A stretch of 64,000 nucleotides of DNA from contig JAJDEO010000040.1 of assembly GCA_029259745.1 (NCBI GenBank), positions 35,590 to 99,589 of the forward strand. Reading direction: 5' to 3'. Position 1 is the stretch's first letter, and the number at the start of each line of letters is the position of its first letter. Below the pieces are notes generated by a model. It had not been told where the DNA came from. It made no database searches and worked only from the letters and a program-made list of their open reading frames with translations. The stretch is from Planctomycetota bacterium (GTDB lineage Bacteria > Planctomycetota > B15-G4). The translations under genes and the position numbers were made by a program. Of the stretch, positions 40,285 to 49,565 are shown piece by piece.

Positions 40285-43200
40285 ATGCCCGCGACCGAAA
40301 GCTACCCGGACGTCGACCCCCGCCCGCGCTTCCCCGAGATCGAAGAACGCCTGCTCGCGTTCTGGGCGGCCGAGGGGATTTTCGGCGCGTCGATCGACCA
40401 GCGCGATCCGAGCACCTCGGGCGACAAGCAGTTCGTCTTCTACGACGGCCCGCCCTTCGCGAACGGGCTGCCCCACTACGGGCACCTGCTCACGGGCTAC
40501 GTGAAGGACATCGTCCCGCGCTACCAGACGATGCGCGGGCACCGCACCGAGCGCCGCTTCGGCTGGGACTGCCACGGTCTGCCCGCCGAGATGGAAGCGG
40601 AGAAGGAACTCGGCGTCTCGGGTCGCGAGCACATCACCGAGTACGGCATCGCCAAGTTCAACGCGTTCTGCCGCGAGTCGGTGATGAAGTACACGCGTGA
40701 ATGGGAACACTACGTCACGCGCCAGGGTCGTTGGGTCGATTTCGAGAACGACTACAAGACCATGGACGCCACGTACATGGAGAGCGTGCTCTGGGCGCTC
40801 AAACAGCTCCACGAGAAGGGGCTGCTCTACGAGGGTTACCGCGTCATGCCCTACAGCTGGGCCGCCGAAACTCCGGTCAGCAACTTCGAGACGCGCCTCG
40901 ACGACAGCTACCGGCCGCGCCAAGACCCCGCCATCACGGTCGGCTTCACGCTGGCACCGCAGCCGAGCGACCCCGCGCCACTGACGATCTGGGTTTGGAC
41001 GACGACGCCGTGGACGCTGCCTTCGAACCTCGCGCTCGCCGTCGGCCCGGAGATCGATTACGACGTCCACAAGCTCCCCGATGGACGGCACGTCGTACTC
41101 GGCGCCGCCGCGGCCGCCAAGTACGCGCCGGAACTCGAAGGCAGCGAAGTCGTCGGCACGCTGAAAGGCTCGGACCTCGTCGACCGCACCTACACACCGC
41201 TGTTCGACTACTTCGTCGACGCGCCCCAGGCGAAGTCGGCCTTCCGCGTGCTCGGCGCCGAGTTCGTCGACACCGAGGAAGGCACCGGCGTCGTGCACAT
41301 GGCGCCCGGTTTCGGTGAGGACGACCAGCTCGTCTGCCAAGCCCACGGCATCGAAGTGGTCTGCCCCGTCGACGACGCGGGCAAGTTCACGAACGAGGTC
41401 TCCGACTTCGCAGGCCTGCAGGTTTTCGAGGCCAACAAGCCGATCATCCGCGACCTCAAAGAGCGCGGGATCCTCGTGCGCCACGAGACCTACGAACACA
41501 ACTACCCGCATTGCTGGCGCACCGATCAGCCGCTCATCTACAAGGCGATGTCATCGTGGTACGTGAAGGTGACGGCGATCCGCGAGCGCATGGTCGAGCT
41601 GAACCAGCAGGTGGCGTGGATCCCCGAGCACATCCGTGACGGTCAGTTCGGCAAGTGGCTCGAGGGTGCGCGCGACTGGTCGATCAGCCGCAACCGCTTC
41701 TGGGGCACGCCGCTGCCGATCTGGAAGAGTGACGACCCGGCCTACCCGCGCATGGACGTGTATGGAAGTCTCGACGAGATCGAGGCCGACTTCGGCGTGC
41801 GTCCCGACGACCTCCACCGCCCGTTCATCGACGAGCTGACGCGCCCCAACCCCGACGACCCGACGGGCAAGAGCACGATGCGTCGCATCCCCGACGTGCT
41901 CGACTGCTGGTTCGAGTCGGGCTCGATGCCGTTCGCGTCCGTGCACTACCCGTTCGAGAACAAGGAGTGGTTCGAGGAGCACTTCCCGGCCGACTTCATC
42001 GTCGAGTACATCAGCCAGACGCGCGGTTGGTTCTACACGCTGTTCGTGCTCGGCACGGCGCTGTTCGACAAGCCGCCGTTCCTGAACTGCATCTGCCATG
42101 GTGTCGTCGTCGACGCCGAGGGCAAGAAGCTCTCCAAACGCCTGCGCAACTACCCGAGTCCCGAGGAAGTCTTCTCGAGCTACGGCTCCGACGCACTGCG
42201 CTGGTTCCTCGTCTCGTCGCCGATCCTGCGCGGGGCCGATCTCTCGATCGATCGCGACGGTAAGGCGATCGGTGAGGTCGTGCGACTGATCATCAACCCG
42301 ATCTGGAACGCGTGGTATTTCTTCGCGTTGTACGCGAACGCCGACGGCGTCACGGCGCACTTGCGCACCGACGCGACGGGCACGCTCGACCGCTACATCC
42401 TTGGCAAGACGCGCGTGATGGTGGAAGACCTCACCGGCGCGATGGATCGCTACGACCTGCCGGGCGGCTGCGCCGTCGTGCGCTCGTTCCTCGACGCGCT
42501 GAACAACTGGTACATCCGGCGTTCGCGTCCGCGCTTCTGGGCGCCGGGCCACAGCACCGACAAGCAGGACGCCTACGACACGCTCTACACCGTGCTGCAC
42601 ACGGTCTGTCGCGCGGCAGCGCCGCTGCTGCCGTTCGTCACCGAGGAGATCTACAGGAGCATGACGGGCGAGCGCTCGGTGCACCTCGCCGACTGGCCCG
42701 ATGCCTCGACGTTCCCCGACGAACGCGAACTCGTCGAGGACATGGACCGCGTGCGCGCCGTGTGCTCGACGGCCCTCGCGATCCGCAACGAGAAGAACCT
42801 GCGCGTGCGCCTGCCACTCGCGAAGCTGACGGTGGCCGGCACCGACGCGGCGCGCGTCGACCCGTTCGTGGATCTCATCCGCGACGAGTGCAACGTCAAG
42901 TCGGTCGAAACCACGGAGGACATCGCGGCGTTCGGCTCGTTCCAGCTTGCCGTCAACGCGCGGCAGCTCGGCCCCAAGCTCGGGCAAGACATGAAGTCGG
43001 TGCTCGCGGCCTCGAAGCGCGGCGAGTGGGAGGCGCTCGACGACGGACGCGTGCGCGTCGGCGACCACGTCCTCGAGGGTGACGAGTTCGCCATGCGTCT
43101 GGCGCCGAGTGACGAGCTGTCAGGCGTGGCTCTCGCGGCGTTGCCGAGCAACGACGGCGTCGTCGTCCTCGACGCCGAGCCCGGCCCCGAGCTGCTCGCC

Positions 43201-43461
43201 GAAGGCCTCGCTCGCGACGTCGTGCGCGCCATCCAGAGCGCGCGCAAAGACGCCGACTTCCACGTCTCCGATCGCATCCGCGTGGCCGTCGACGGCGGCG
43301 AGGACGTGAACGCAGCCGTGGAGACATTCCGCGCTTACATCGCTGAACAAGTGCTCGCTGACGACCTCGCCATCGGCGCTGACGCCGCCTCCGGGGGGAG
43401 CATCGAATCGAAGGCGAAGGTCGCGGGCAACACGGTCAAGACGTGGGTCGCGAAAAGCTGA
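40285..43461 (+). CDS. ileS: Isoleucyl-tRNA synthetase, long (eukaryote-like) type
   Basis: The 1058-residue class I synthetase has HYGH as the HIGH motif (64-67, in PPFANGLPHYGHLLTGYVKD) and KLSKR (615-619, in GKKLSKRLRNYPSPEE). The editing domain lies about 200-400, and ARDWSISRNRFWGTPLPIW about 468-486. Length over 1000 residues, KLSKRLRNYP and absence of the C-terminal zinc cysteines place it in the IleS2/eukaryote-like group, often tolerant of mupirocin. The ATG at 40285 (MPATESYPDV) is chosen over upstream in-frame codons because the leader carries no synthetase-like sequence. Essential cytosolic enzyme. Confidence 0.97.
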   Translation: MPATESYPDVDPRPRFPEIEERLLAFWAAEGIFGASIDQRDPSTSGDKQFVFYDGPPFANGLPHYGHLLTGYVKDIVPRYQTMRGHRTERRFGWDCHGLPAEMEAEKELGVSGREHITEYGIAKFNAFCRESVMKYTREWEHYVTRQGRWVDFENDYKTMDATYMESVLWALKQLHEKGLLYEGYRVMPYSWAAETPVSNFETRLDDSYRPRQDPAITVGFTLAPQPSDPAPLTIWVWTTTPWTLPSNLALAVGPEIDYDVHKLPDGRHVVLGAAAAAKYAPELEGSEVVGTLKGSDLVDRTYTPLFDYFVDAPQAKSAFRVLGAEFVDTEEGTGVVHMAPGFGEDDQLVCQAHGIEVVCPVDDAGKFTNEVSDFAGLQVFEANKPIIRDLKERGILVRHETYEHNYPHCWRTDQPLIYKAMSSWYVKVTAIRERMVELNQQVAWIPEHIRDGQFGKWLEGARDWSISRNRFWGTPLPIWKSDDPAYPRMDVYGSLDEIEADFGVRPDDLHRPFIDELTRPNPDDPTGKSTMRRIPDVLDCWFESGSMPFASVHYPFENKEWFEEHFPADFIVEYISQTRGWFYTLFVLGTALFDKPPFLNCICHGVVVDAEGKKLSKRLRNYPSPEEVFSSYGSDALRWFLVSSPILRGADLSIDRDGKAIGEVVRLIINPIWNAWYFFALYANADGVTAHLRTDATGTLDRYILGKTRVMVEDLTGAMDRYDLPGGCAVVRSFLDALNNWYIRRSRPRFWAPGHSTDKQDAYDTLYTVLHTVCRAAAPLLPFVTEEIYRSMTGERSVHLADWPDASTFPDERELVEDMDRVRAVCSTALAIRNEKNLRVRLPLAKLTVAGTDAARVDPFVDLIRDECNVKSVETTEDIAAFGSFQLAVNARQLGPKLGQDMKSVLAASKRGEWEALDDGRVRVGDHVLEGDEFAMRLAPSDELSGVALAALPSNDGVVVLDAEPGPELLAEGLARDVVRAIQSARKDADFHVSDRIRVAVDGGEDVNAAVETFRAYIAEQVLADDLAIGADAASGGSIESKAKVAGNTVKTWVAKS

Positions 43462-43662
43462 GCCGGGTGCCGAGAGCTACGCCGTCACGTATGCCCCTCG
43501 GAGCCCCCGCCGCTCTCCGCGCCGATCGGCCCGCACCGACCGCGCACACGCGGTTGCGGGCCATGCCGACAGGTTCGCCGTCCATGCGAGCAAGAGCGAG
43601 TGATGTGCGGGTCGTCGCCGCGCTGCCGCGGGTTGCAGTAGATGCTCGTGTGACATCCGGGT

Positions 43663-43668
43663 TAGCCT
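43663..43668 (+). promoter_or_regulatory. Candidate -10 (TAGCCT) for the M14 peptidase gene
   Basis: TAGCCT in CCGGGTTAGCCT lies 33 nt before the ATG at 43702. The 240 bp between ileS and this gene hold no other feature. Confidence 0.4.
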
Positions 43669-43701
43669 CGTCGGGTCTTTGCACTCCCCTCGAGGCCCGC
43701 G

Positions 43702-46380
43702 ATGTCACCGCCGTGTTCACTGCTCCGTTCGTCTTGGCTTGCGGCCTCCGCGCTGCTCGTGACCCTCGCGCTCACTCCCGCCACGGCGCAGGACGCCGCT
43801 CCTCTCGACACGTACCTGCCCGCGGGCAGCTACGACGCGTCGGTTCCCACGCCGCAGTCGGTGCTCGGTTGGAACGTCGGCGACTGGCACGTCCGCCACG
43901 ACCAGATCGTGCGCTACATGGAGGTGCTGGCCGACGCGAGCCCGCGGGTCACACTCGAGACCTACGCGCACAGCCATGAGCAGCGCCCGCTGGTGTTGCT
44001 GACGATCACCTCGCCCGCGAACCACGACCGCATCGAGGACATCCGGACCGCGCATCTCGCCGCCGTGACGAGCGGTGCCGAGCGCGACACCTCCGACCCG
44101 GTGATCGCGTGGCTCGGCTACAGCGTGCACGGGAACGAGGCCAGCGCGGCCAACGCGGCACTCGTCGTCGCCTATCACCTCGCGGCCTCGCAGGAGCCGG
44201 ACGTCACCGACATGCTCGGCTCGTCCGTCGTGCTGCTCGACCCGTGCCTGAACCCCGACGGCGCGGCGCGCTTCGCGAGCTGGGTCAACCAGCACAAGGG
44301 CAAGGTGCTCGTGGCCGACGCGACGCACCGCGAGCACCGCGAGGTCTGGCCCGGCGGACGCACAAACCACTACTGGTTCGACCTCAACCGCGACTGGCTG
44401 CTGCTGACGCACCCCGAGTCGCGCGGACGCGTCGAGCAGTTCCATCGCTGGCGCCCGCACGTGCTCACCGACGGGCACGAGATGGGCACCGAGTCGACGT
44501 ACTTCTTCCAGCCCGGCGTGCCCACGCGCCAGAACCCGCGCACGCCGCCACGCAACCTCGACCTCACGCGCGCGATCGCGGAGTTCCATGCAAAAGCGCT
44601 CGACGACATTGGCAGTCTGTACTACTCCGAGGAACGTTTCGACGACTTCTACTACGGCAAGGGATCGACCTATCCGGACGTCCACGGATCGATCGGCATC
44701 CTGTTCGAGCAGGCCAGCTCGCGCGGACACCTGCAGGAGAACAGCGCCGGTGAGCTGAGCTTCGTCGACACGGTGCGGAACCAGGTGGCGACGTCGCTGT
44801 CGACGTTGCGCGCAACCCACGCGCTGCGCTCCGAGCTGCTCGACCACCAAACCGAAACGGTGCGCACGGCTTTGAGCGAAGCCCGTGACGATGACATCCG
44901 CGGCTACATCTTCGGACACGAGCATGACCGTGCGCGCGTCGCGGCGATGGCGTCGATCCTCGTGCAGCACCAGATCGATGTGCACCCACTCGCGGACGAG
45001 ACGACGATCGACGACGTGCGCTACGAGCCCGGCTCGGCTTACGTCGTGCCCTGCGACCAAGACCAGTACCTGCTCGTGAAGTCGTTGTTCGAGACGCGCA
45101 CGGAGTTCGAGGACAACACCTTCTACGACGTCTCGACGTGGACGCTGCCGTTGATGTTCGCGATGCCCTCCAAAGCGCTCGGGCGCTCGATGATGGCCGG
45201 CCTGCGAGTCGACGAGCCCGTGACGTCGATCCCCGCGCGCGAAGGAACGTTCGCCGACCACGACGACACCACGCCCTACGCCTGGGCGTTCGAGTGGCAT
45301 CAAACGTCAGCCCCGCGCGCGCTCCAACGCCTGCTCGACCAAGGCGTCCGCGCGCGCGTGACGACCCAGCCGCTCGACGCCATGACCACGGACGGCCGCC
45401 GTGCATTCACGCGCGGCACGGTGCTCATCCCCGCGGGCATCCAGGACACCGACGTCGCGACGATCCGCCAGACGCTGGCCCACTGCGCGCGCGTCGACGG
45501 CATCGACATCCACACGTTCACGACGGGTCTCACGCCGGCCGGCGGCGACCTCGGCAGCCCGAGCGTCATGCCCGTGACGGCCCCGCGGCCGCTCATCCTC
45601 GTCGGCCCCGGCGTGTCGGCCTACGAGGCCGGCGAGGCCTGGCACGCGCTCGACGTCCGCTTCGGCGTCGCGACGGCGCTCATCGAGACCGACGAGCTGT
45701 CGAGTGTCGACCTCGGCGAGTACACGCACGTCATCATGGTGAACGGCAGCTATTCGGCGATCTCCGAGTCGACGGCCGATGCGCTGCTCGACTGGGTGTC
45801 CGACGGCGGCGTCGTCATCGCCCAGAAGAGCGCCTGCTCATGGGCGGCCTCGAACCTGCTCGGCGGCAGTTCCGCCAACCGCGCGCGGAACGACACCCCG
45901 CGTCCGGGTGATCACGACGATGAGCCCGGCCCCACTCGCCGCGCCTATGCCGAGTACGACGCGGCGCGCGCCGTGGACGTCATCGGCGGTGCGATCTTCG
46001 AGGTGGCCGTCGATCTCACGCACCCGCTCGCGTTCGGCTACACGCAAGCGACCATCCCCGTCTTCCGCAACTCGACGCGCACACTCAACCTGCACCGCGA
46101 CCCCTTCTCGATGCCCTTCGCGTACACGTCCGAACCGCTCCTCAGCGGCTACGCCAGCGCGCACAACGTCGAGGAGATCGCCGACACCCCGGCCGTCATC
46201 GCCAACCGCGTCGGCAGCGGCACCGTCGTCCGCATGGTCGACAACCCGAACTTCCGCGGCGTCTTCTACGGCACGCAACGCATCTTCGCCAACGCGCTCT
46301 ACTTCGGCCGCGCCGTCCAACGCACCGGCCCCGTCGACGAGGCTCACGACGAAGAACTCGACGGCCACGGGCATCCCTGA
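43702..46380 (+). CDS. Secreted M14-family zinc carboxypeptidase-like protein
   Basis: The 892-residue protein has a signal peptide (WLAASALLVTLALTPATAQ). The M14 domain occupies ~45-370: zinc ligands H143 and E146 in SVHGNEASAA, NPDG at 184-187, FDLNRDW with substrate-binding Asn-Arg at 229-230, and the third ligand His259 in LTDGHEMG. A probable catalytic Glu is in GILFEQASSRG. The C-terminal ~500 residues are a long extension with a class I glutamine-amidotransferase-like stretch (IMVNGSYSAI, GVVIAQKSACSW) that is typical of large M14 proteins in environmental bacteria. Extracellular or periplasmic peptide trimming is expected. Confidence 0.9.
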   Translation: MSPPCSLLRSSWLAASALLVTLALTPATAQDAAPLDTYLPAGSYDASVPTPQSVLGWNVGDWHVRHDQIVRYMEVLADASPRVTLETYAHSHEQRPLVLLTITSPANHDRIEDIRTAHLAAVTSGAERDTSDPVIAWLGYSVHGNEASAANAALVVAYHLAASQEPDVTDMLGSSVVLLDPCLNPDGAARFASWVNQHKGKVLVADATHREHREVWPGGRTNHYWFDLNRDWLLLTHPESRGRVEQFHRWRPHVLTDGHEMGTESTYFFQPGVPTRQNPRTPPRNLDLTRAIAEFHAKALDDIGSLYYSEERFDDFYYGKGSTYPDVHGSIGILFEQASSRGHLQENSAGELSFVDTVRNQVATSLSTLRATHALRSELLDHQTETVRTALSEARDDDIRGYIFGHEHDRARVAAMASILVQHQIDVHPLADETTIDDVRYEPGSAYVVPCDQDQYLLVKSLFETRTEFEDNTFYDVSTWTLPLMFAMPSKALGRSMMAGLRVDEPVTSIPAREGTFADHDDTTPYAWAFEWHQTSAPRALQRLLDQGVRARVTTQPLDAMTTDGRRAFTRGTVLIPAGIQDTDVATIRQTLAHCARVDGIDIHTFTTGLTPAGGDLGSPSVMPVTAPRPLILVGPGVSAYEAGEAWHALDVRFGVATALIETDELSSVDLGEYTHVIMVNGSYSAISESTADALLDWVSDGGVVIAQKSACSWAASNLLGGSSANRARNDTPRPGDHDDEPGPTRRAYAEYDAARAVDVIGGAIFEVAVDLTHPLAFGYTQATIPVFRNSTRTLNLHRDPFSMPFAYTSEPLLSGYASAHNVEEIADTPAVIANRVGSGTVVRMVDNPNFRGVFYGTQRIFANALYFGRAVQRTGPVDEAHDEELDGHGHP

Positions 46381-46417
46381 GCCGCAACGTGCACTTCGAT
46401 CGCCGGACGCCTCGCAC

Positions 46418-46426
46418 TGGTACGCT
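46418..46426 (+). promoter_or_regulatory. Extended -10 (TGGTACGCT) for the lipoprotein gene
   Basis: TGGTACGCT lies 60 nt upstream of the ATG at 46487 and is identical to the element before the TlpA-like gene. Confidence 0.55.
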
Positions 46427-46486
46427 CTGAGGACGACAGCCCATCCTCGTGCGCGCCGCAGCTCGTCGGCGCCGCCGGAGTTCCCC

Positions 46487-47035
46487 ATGACAGCGCACAC
46501 CCGCCTTGCGATCCTCCCGCTGCTCGCGGTGCTCATCACGGCCTGCGCCTCGCAGCGCACGCTGCGCTACGAACCCGTACCCGCCGAGGTGACAATCGAC
46601 GAGGCCGGCCGCCAGGCACCGATCGCGTACGTCTACGCCAGCGTCGACAAGGCGCTGCGCGAGGGCGACGACTGGGCGATCCGCATCCGCATGCGGCTCG
46701 AGAACAAGACGTCGGCGCCGCTGACGCTGCGGCTCGACGGCCTCCGCCTGCTCGACGGCGAGCTGACCGAGCTCACCATGCCGCGCATCGTCCCCAGGCC
46801 GCCGCGCGACCTCGCCGCCGGCAGCGTCTGGACGGGCGATGTCGACTTCCCCCTGCCGCCGGGGCGTGGCCCGCGTCATCTCGACCTCGCCGGCCTGCAC
46901 CTGCACTTCTCGCTCGACTCGGCGTCCCAGCCAGACCCGATCCCGATCTCGATCGCGTTCCGCGAGGTGGTCGATCCGGTCTACGACGACCCCTACCACG
47001 GGCGCGTCTCGATCGGCGTGCATCACGGTTTCTGA
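46487..47035 (+). CDS. Small lipoprotein, unknown function
   Basis: The 182-residue protein begins at the ATG at 46487 after CCGGAG and has a lipoprotein signal LAILPLLAVLITACAS (Cys20). The mature part is beta-rich: IRIRMRLENKTSAPLTLRLD, then WTGDVDFPLPPGRGPRHLDL, a pattern like immunoglobulin-type or LEA14-like domains that describe relative contributions of two strands. No family is assigned. Its own promoter element is upstream; it converges on glnS with a 14-bp gap. Confidence 0.75.
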   Translation: MTAHTRLAILPLLAVLITACASQRTLRYEPVPAEVTIDEAGRQAPIAYVYASVDKALREGDDWAIRIRMRLENKTSAPLTLRLDGLRLLDGELTELTMPRIVPRPPRDLAAGSVWTGDVDFPLPPGRGPRHLDLAGLHLHFSLDSASQPDPIPISIAFREVVDPVYDDPYHGRVSIGVHHGF

Positions 47036-47049
47036 CGAGTGCGCTCTGC

Positions 47050-49368
47050 TCAGCCGAGCCGCTTCGCCAGCGCCGCTTTGACCTCACCGGGATCGGCCGC
47101 GCCGCGCGCCGCCTTCATCGCCTTGCCCATGAAGAAGCCCATGAGCTTGTCCTCGCCGGCACGATAGCGCGCGAGTTCGTCGGGATGCGCCGCGAGGATC
47201 TCGTCGAGGATACCTTCGATGATGGAGGCGTCGCGGACCACTTCGAGGCCACGCTCGGCGACGATCGCCGCGGGATCACCGCCGCGCTCGACGAGCTCGT
47301 GCAGAACGTCCTTGGCCGCAGCCGCCACGACGACACCTTCGTCGACGAGCGCGACGAGCCGGCCGAACGCCGCGGCATCCGTCGGCAACTCGGCGAGCGG
47401 CGTGTCCTTCGTGGCGGCCAGTAGCTCGTTGACGATCCACTTCGCCGCTGACGCCGCCGACGCGCCGGCCGCGACCGAGCCCTCGAGGAACGCGACGAGC
47501 GCCGGGTCACCGGTGATCACGTCGGCATCCACGCGCGCGACACCCAGCTCGCCGATGTAGCGCTCGAAGCGCTCGGCGTACTCGGGATGTTCGGAGCGGA
47601 AAGCCTCGCGCTCCTCACTGCGCGGCACGGTGCCCTTGGCCGTCGAGATGATCTTCTCGTCGCGCTCTCGGCGCTTCGGCGTCTCGCTCTTCGTGAAGCT
47701 GTCACGCAGAGTGACGACGCGATGGAAGACCGTGACACCGTCGTTGGTTTCGGGGAAGAAGAAGCCCGTCCGCTCGAACTGCCAGTGGCCGGCATGACCG
47801 TTCTCGGCCAACCACGGTTCGACGCGCGCCTCGACGAGCGTGCGCGAGCGCGGGTTCACGAAGTCGGTGAGCGGGCGGTCCCCCGCATCGGCTGCCGGGT
47901 TCTCGACCGTGAAGAGCTGCTCGTAGAGCCGGACTTCGACGGGCACGGACGACGACGCGGGCACCCAGTGCACGGTCCCCTTCACCTTGCCACCCTCAGA
48001 CCGCGAGCACCGCAGCTCGACGACCTCGCCGTGCTCGCCCCGCACGACCTCGTCGCAGCGGATCACGACGGCGTGCCGCAGACGCACCTCGCGCCCCGGC
48101 GCCAAGCGATGCCATCCGTCCGGCGGGTTCTCGCTGAAGTCGCTGCGCTCGATGAAGATCTCGCGCTCGAAAGGCAGCGGACGAACGTCGTCGCCGGGGA
48201 GATCCTCGGGCCAGAGCGGCGCATCGAGCAGCTCGCGATGTCCTTCGGCGAGATCCGTGATGACGACGCGCAGCGGATCGAGGACGGCCATCACACGCGG
48301 CGAGCGGCCGTTGAGGTCGTCGCGCATGCAGAACTCGAACTTCTCGAAGTCGACGAGGTTGTTCGTCTTGGCGACGCCGATCATGCGACAGAACTCGCGG
48401 ATCGCCTCGGGCGTGACACCCCGCCGACGCATCCCCGCGAGCGTCGGCATGCGCGGATCGTCCCACCCGTCGACTGTTCCGTTCTCGACGAGTGACAGCA
48501 GCGTGCGCTTGCTCATCACGGTATAGGCGAGGTTGAGGCGCGCAAACTCCGTCTGCTCGGGACGGCTCGGCGCCGCCACATGATCGATCACCCAATCGTA
48601 GAGTTCGCGGTTGTTGTCGAACTCGAGCGTGCACAGCGAATGCGTGACGTGCTCGATCGCGTCCTCGAGACAGTGCGCGAAGTCGTACATCGGGTAGATG
48701 CACCAGTCGCTGCCTGTGCGGTGATGAGCGGCCTTGCGGATGCGATAGATGAGCGGATCACGCATGAGCATGTTCGGCGACGCCATATCGATCTTGGCGC
48801 GCAGCACGTGACTGCCTTCGTCGAACTCACCGGCCTTCATGCCTGCCAGCAGATCGAGGTTCTCCTGCACGGGACGATCGCGGAACGGGCTCGGCGTCCC
48901 CGGCTCGTAGACGGTGCCGCGCCGCGCGCGGATCTCCTCGACGCTCGAGCTGTCGACGTACGCGAGCCCCTTGTTCACGAGGTCGATCGCGTAGCCGTAG
49001 AAAAGTTCGAAGTAGTCGGACGCGAAGAGCACCGCGGTGGGCTCGAAGCCCAGCCAGCGCACGTCGGCCTCGATCGCCTCGACGTAGCTCGTGTCTTCCT
49101 TTTCTGGATTCGTGTCGTCGAAGCGCAGGTTGCACTGGCCGCCGTAGTCGAGCGCGATGCCGAAGTTCAGGCAGATCGACTTGGCGTGACCGATGTGCAG
49201 GAAGCCATTCGGCTCCGGCGGGAAGCGCGTGACGATGGAGCGGTGCTTCCCCGACGCCAGGTCGGCGTCGATGATCTCGGTGATGAAGTTCGGCGGTGTG
49301 TACCGTTCGACCGTGGCCACGGGCTGGAGATCTCGTCGGGATGGGCGGGGCGATTCGTCACGCGACAC
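47050..49368 (-). CDS. glnS: Glutaminyl-tRNA synthetase with C-terminal YqeY/GatB-type domain
   Basis: A GTG at 49368, preceded by GGGGAGGGCGA, starts a 772-residue protein. HIGH is at 58-61 in PPEPNGFLHIGHAKS, and the KMSKS equivalent VMSKR has Met285. The catalytic core and anticodon beta-barrels run to about residue 555. The last ~170 residues (VARVDADVITGDPALVAFLE to DKLMGFFMGKAMKAARGAAD) are a YqeY/GatB-tail domain, as known in Deinococcus GlnRS, where the tail helps tRNA-Gln binding. It glutaminylates tRNA-Gln directly. It diverges from the NDH-SelD gene. Confidence 0.96.
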   Translation of the reverse strand: MSRDESPRPSRRDLQPVATVERYTPPNFITEIIDADLASGKHRSIVTRFPPEPNGFLHIGHAKSICLNFGIALDYGGQCNLRFDDTNPEKEDTSYVEAIEADVRWLGFEPTAVLFASDYFELFYGYAIDLVNKGLAYVDSSSVEEIRARRGTVYEPGTPSPFRDRPVQENLDLLAGMKAGEFDEGSHVLRAKIDMASPNMLMRDPLIYRIRKAAHHRTGSDWCIYPMYDFAHCLEDAIEHVTHSLCTLEFDNNRELYDWVIDHVAAPSRPEQTEFARLNLAYTVMSKRTLLSLVENGTVDGWDDPRMPTLAGMRRRGVTPEAIREFCRMIGVAKTNNLVDFEKFEFCMRDDLNGRSPRVMAVLDPLRVVITDLAEGHRELLDAPLWPEDLPGDDVRPLPFEREIFIERSDFSENPPDGWHRLAPGREVRLRHAVVIRCDEVVRGEHGEVVELRCSRSEGGKVKGTVHWVPASSSVPVEVRLYEQLFTVENPAADAGDRPLTDFVNPRSRTLVEARVEPWLAENGHAGHWQFERTGFFFPETNDGVTVFHRVVTLRDSFTKSETPKRRERDEKIISTAKGTVPRSEEREAFRSEHPEYAERFERYIGELGVARVDADVITGDPALVAFLEGSVAAGASAASAAKWIVNELLAATKDTPLAELPTDAAAFGRLVALVDEGVVVAAAAKDVLHELVERGGDPAAIVAERGLEVVRDASIIEGILDEILAAHPDELARYRAGEDKLMGFFMGKAMKAARGAADPGEVKAALAKRLG

Positions 49369-49565
49369 TCGCCCTCCCCGGCGCGGATGTCAAGCGCCGC
49401 GGGGCGCCATGGGGTCGACGTCCGAATCGGCGAGTGGCATAGTCCTTGGCAGAGCCCCCCCCGCAAGGAACGTCTCCATGCCCGCCGTCGGCCTGTGACG
49501 AAAGTGCATCCGTTCGTGGTCGTTGCCACCGAGTCGAGGTCAGCACGCTTGTCGCGAGCCCTGCG

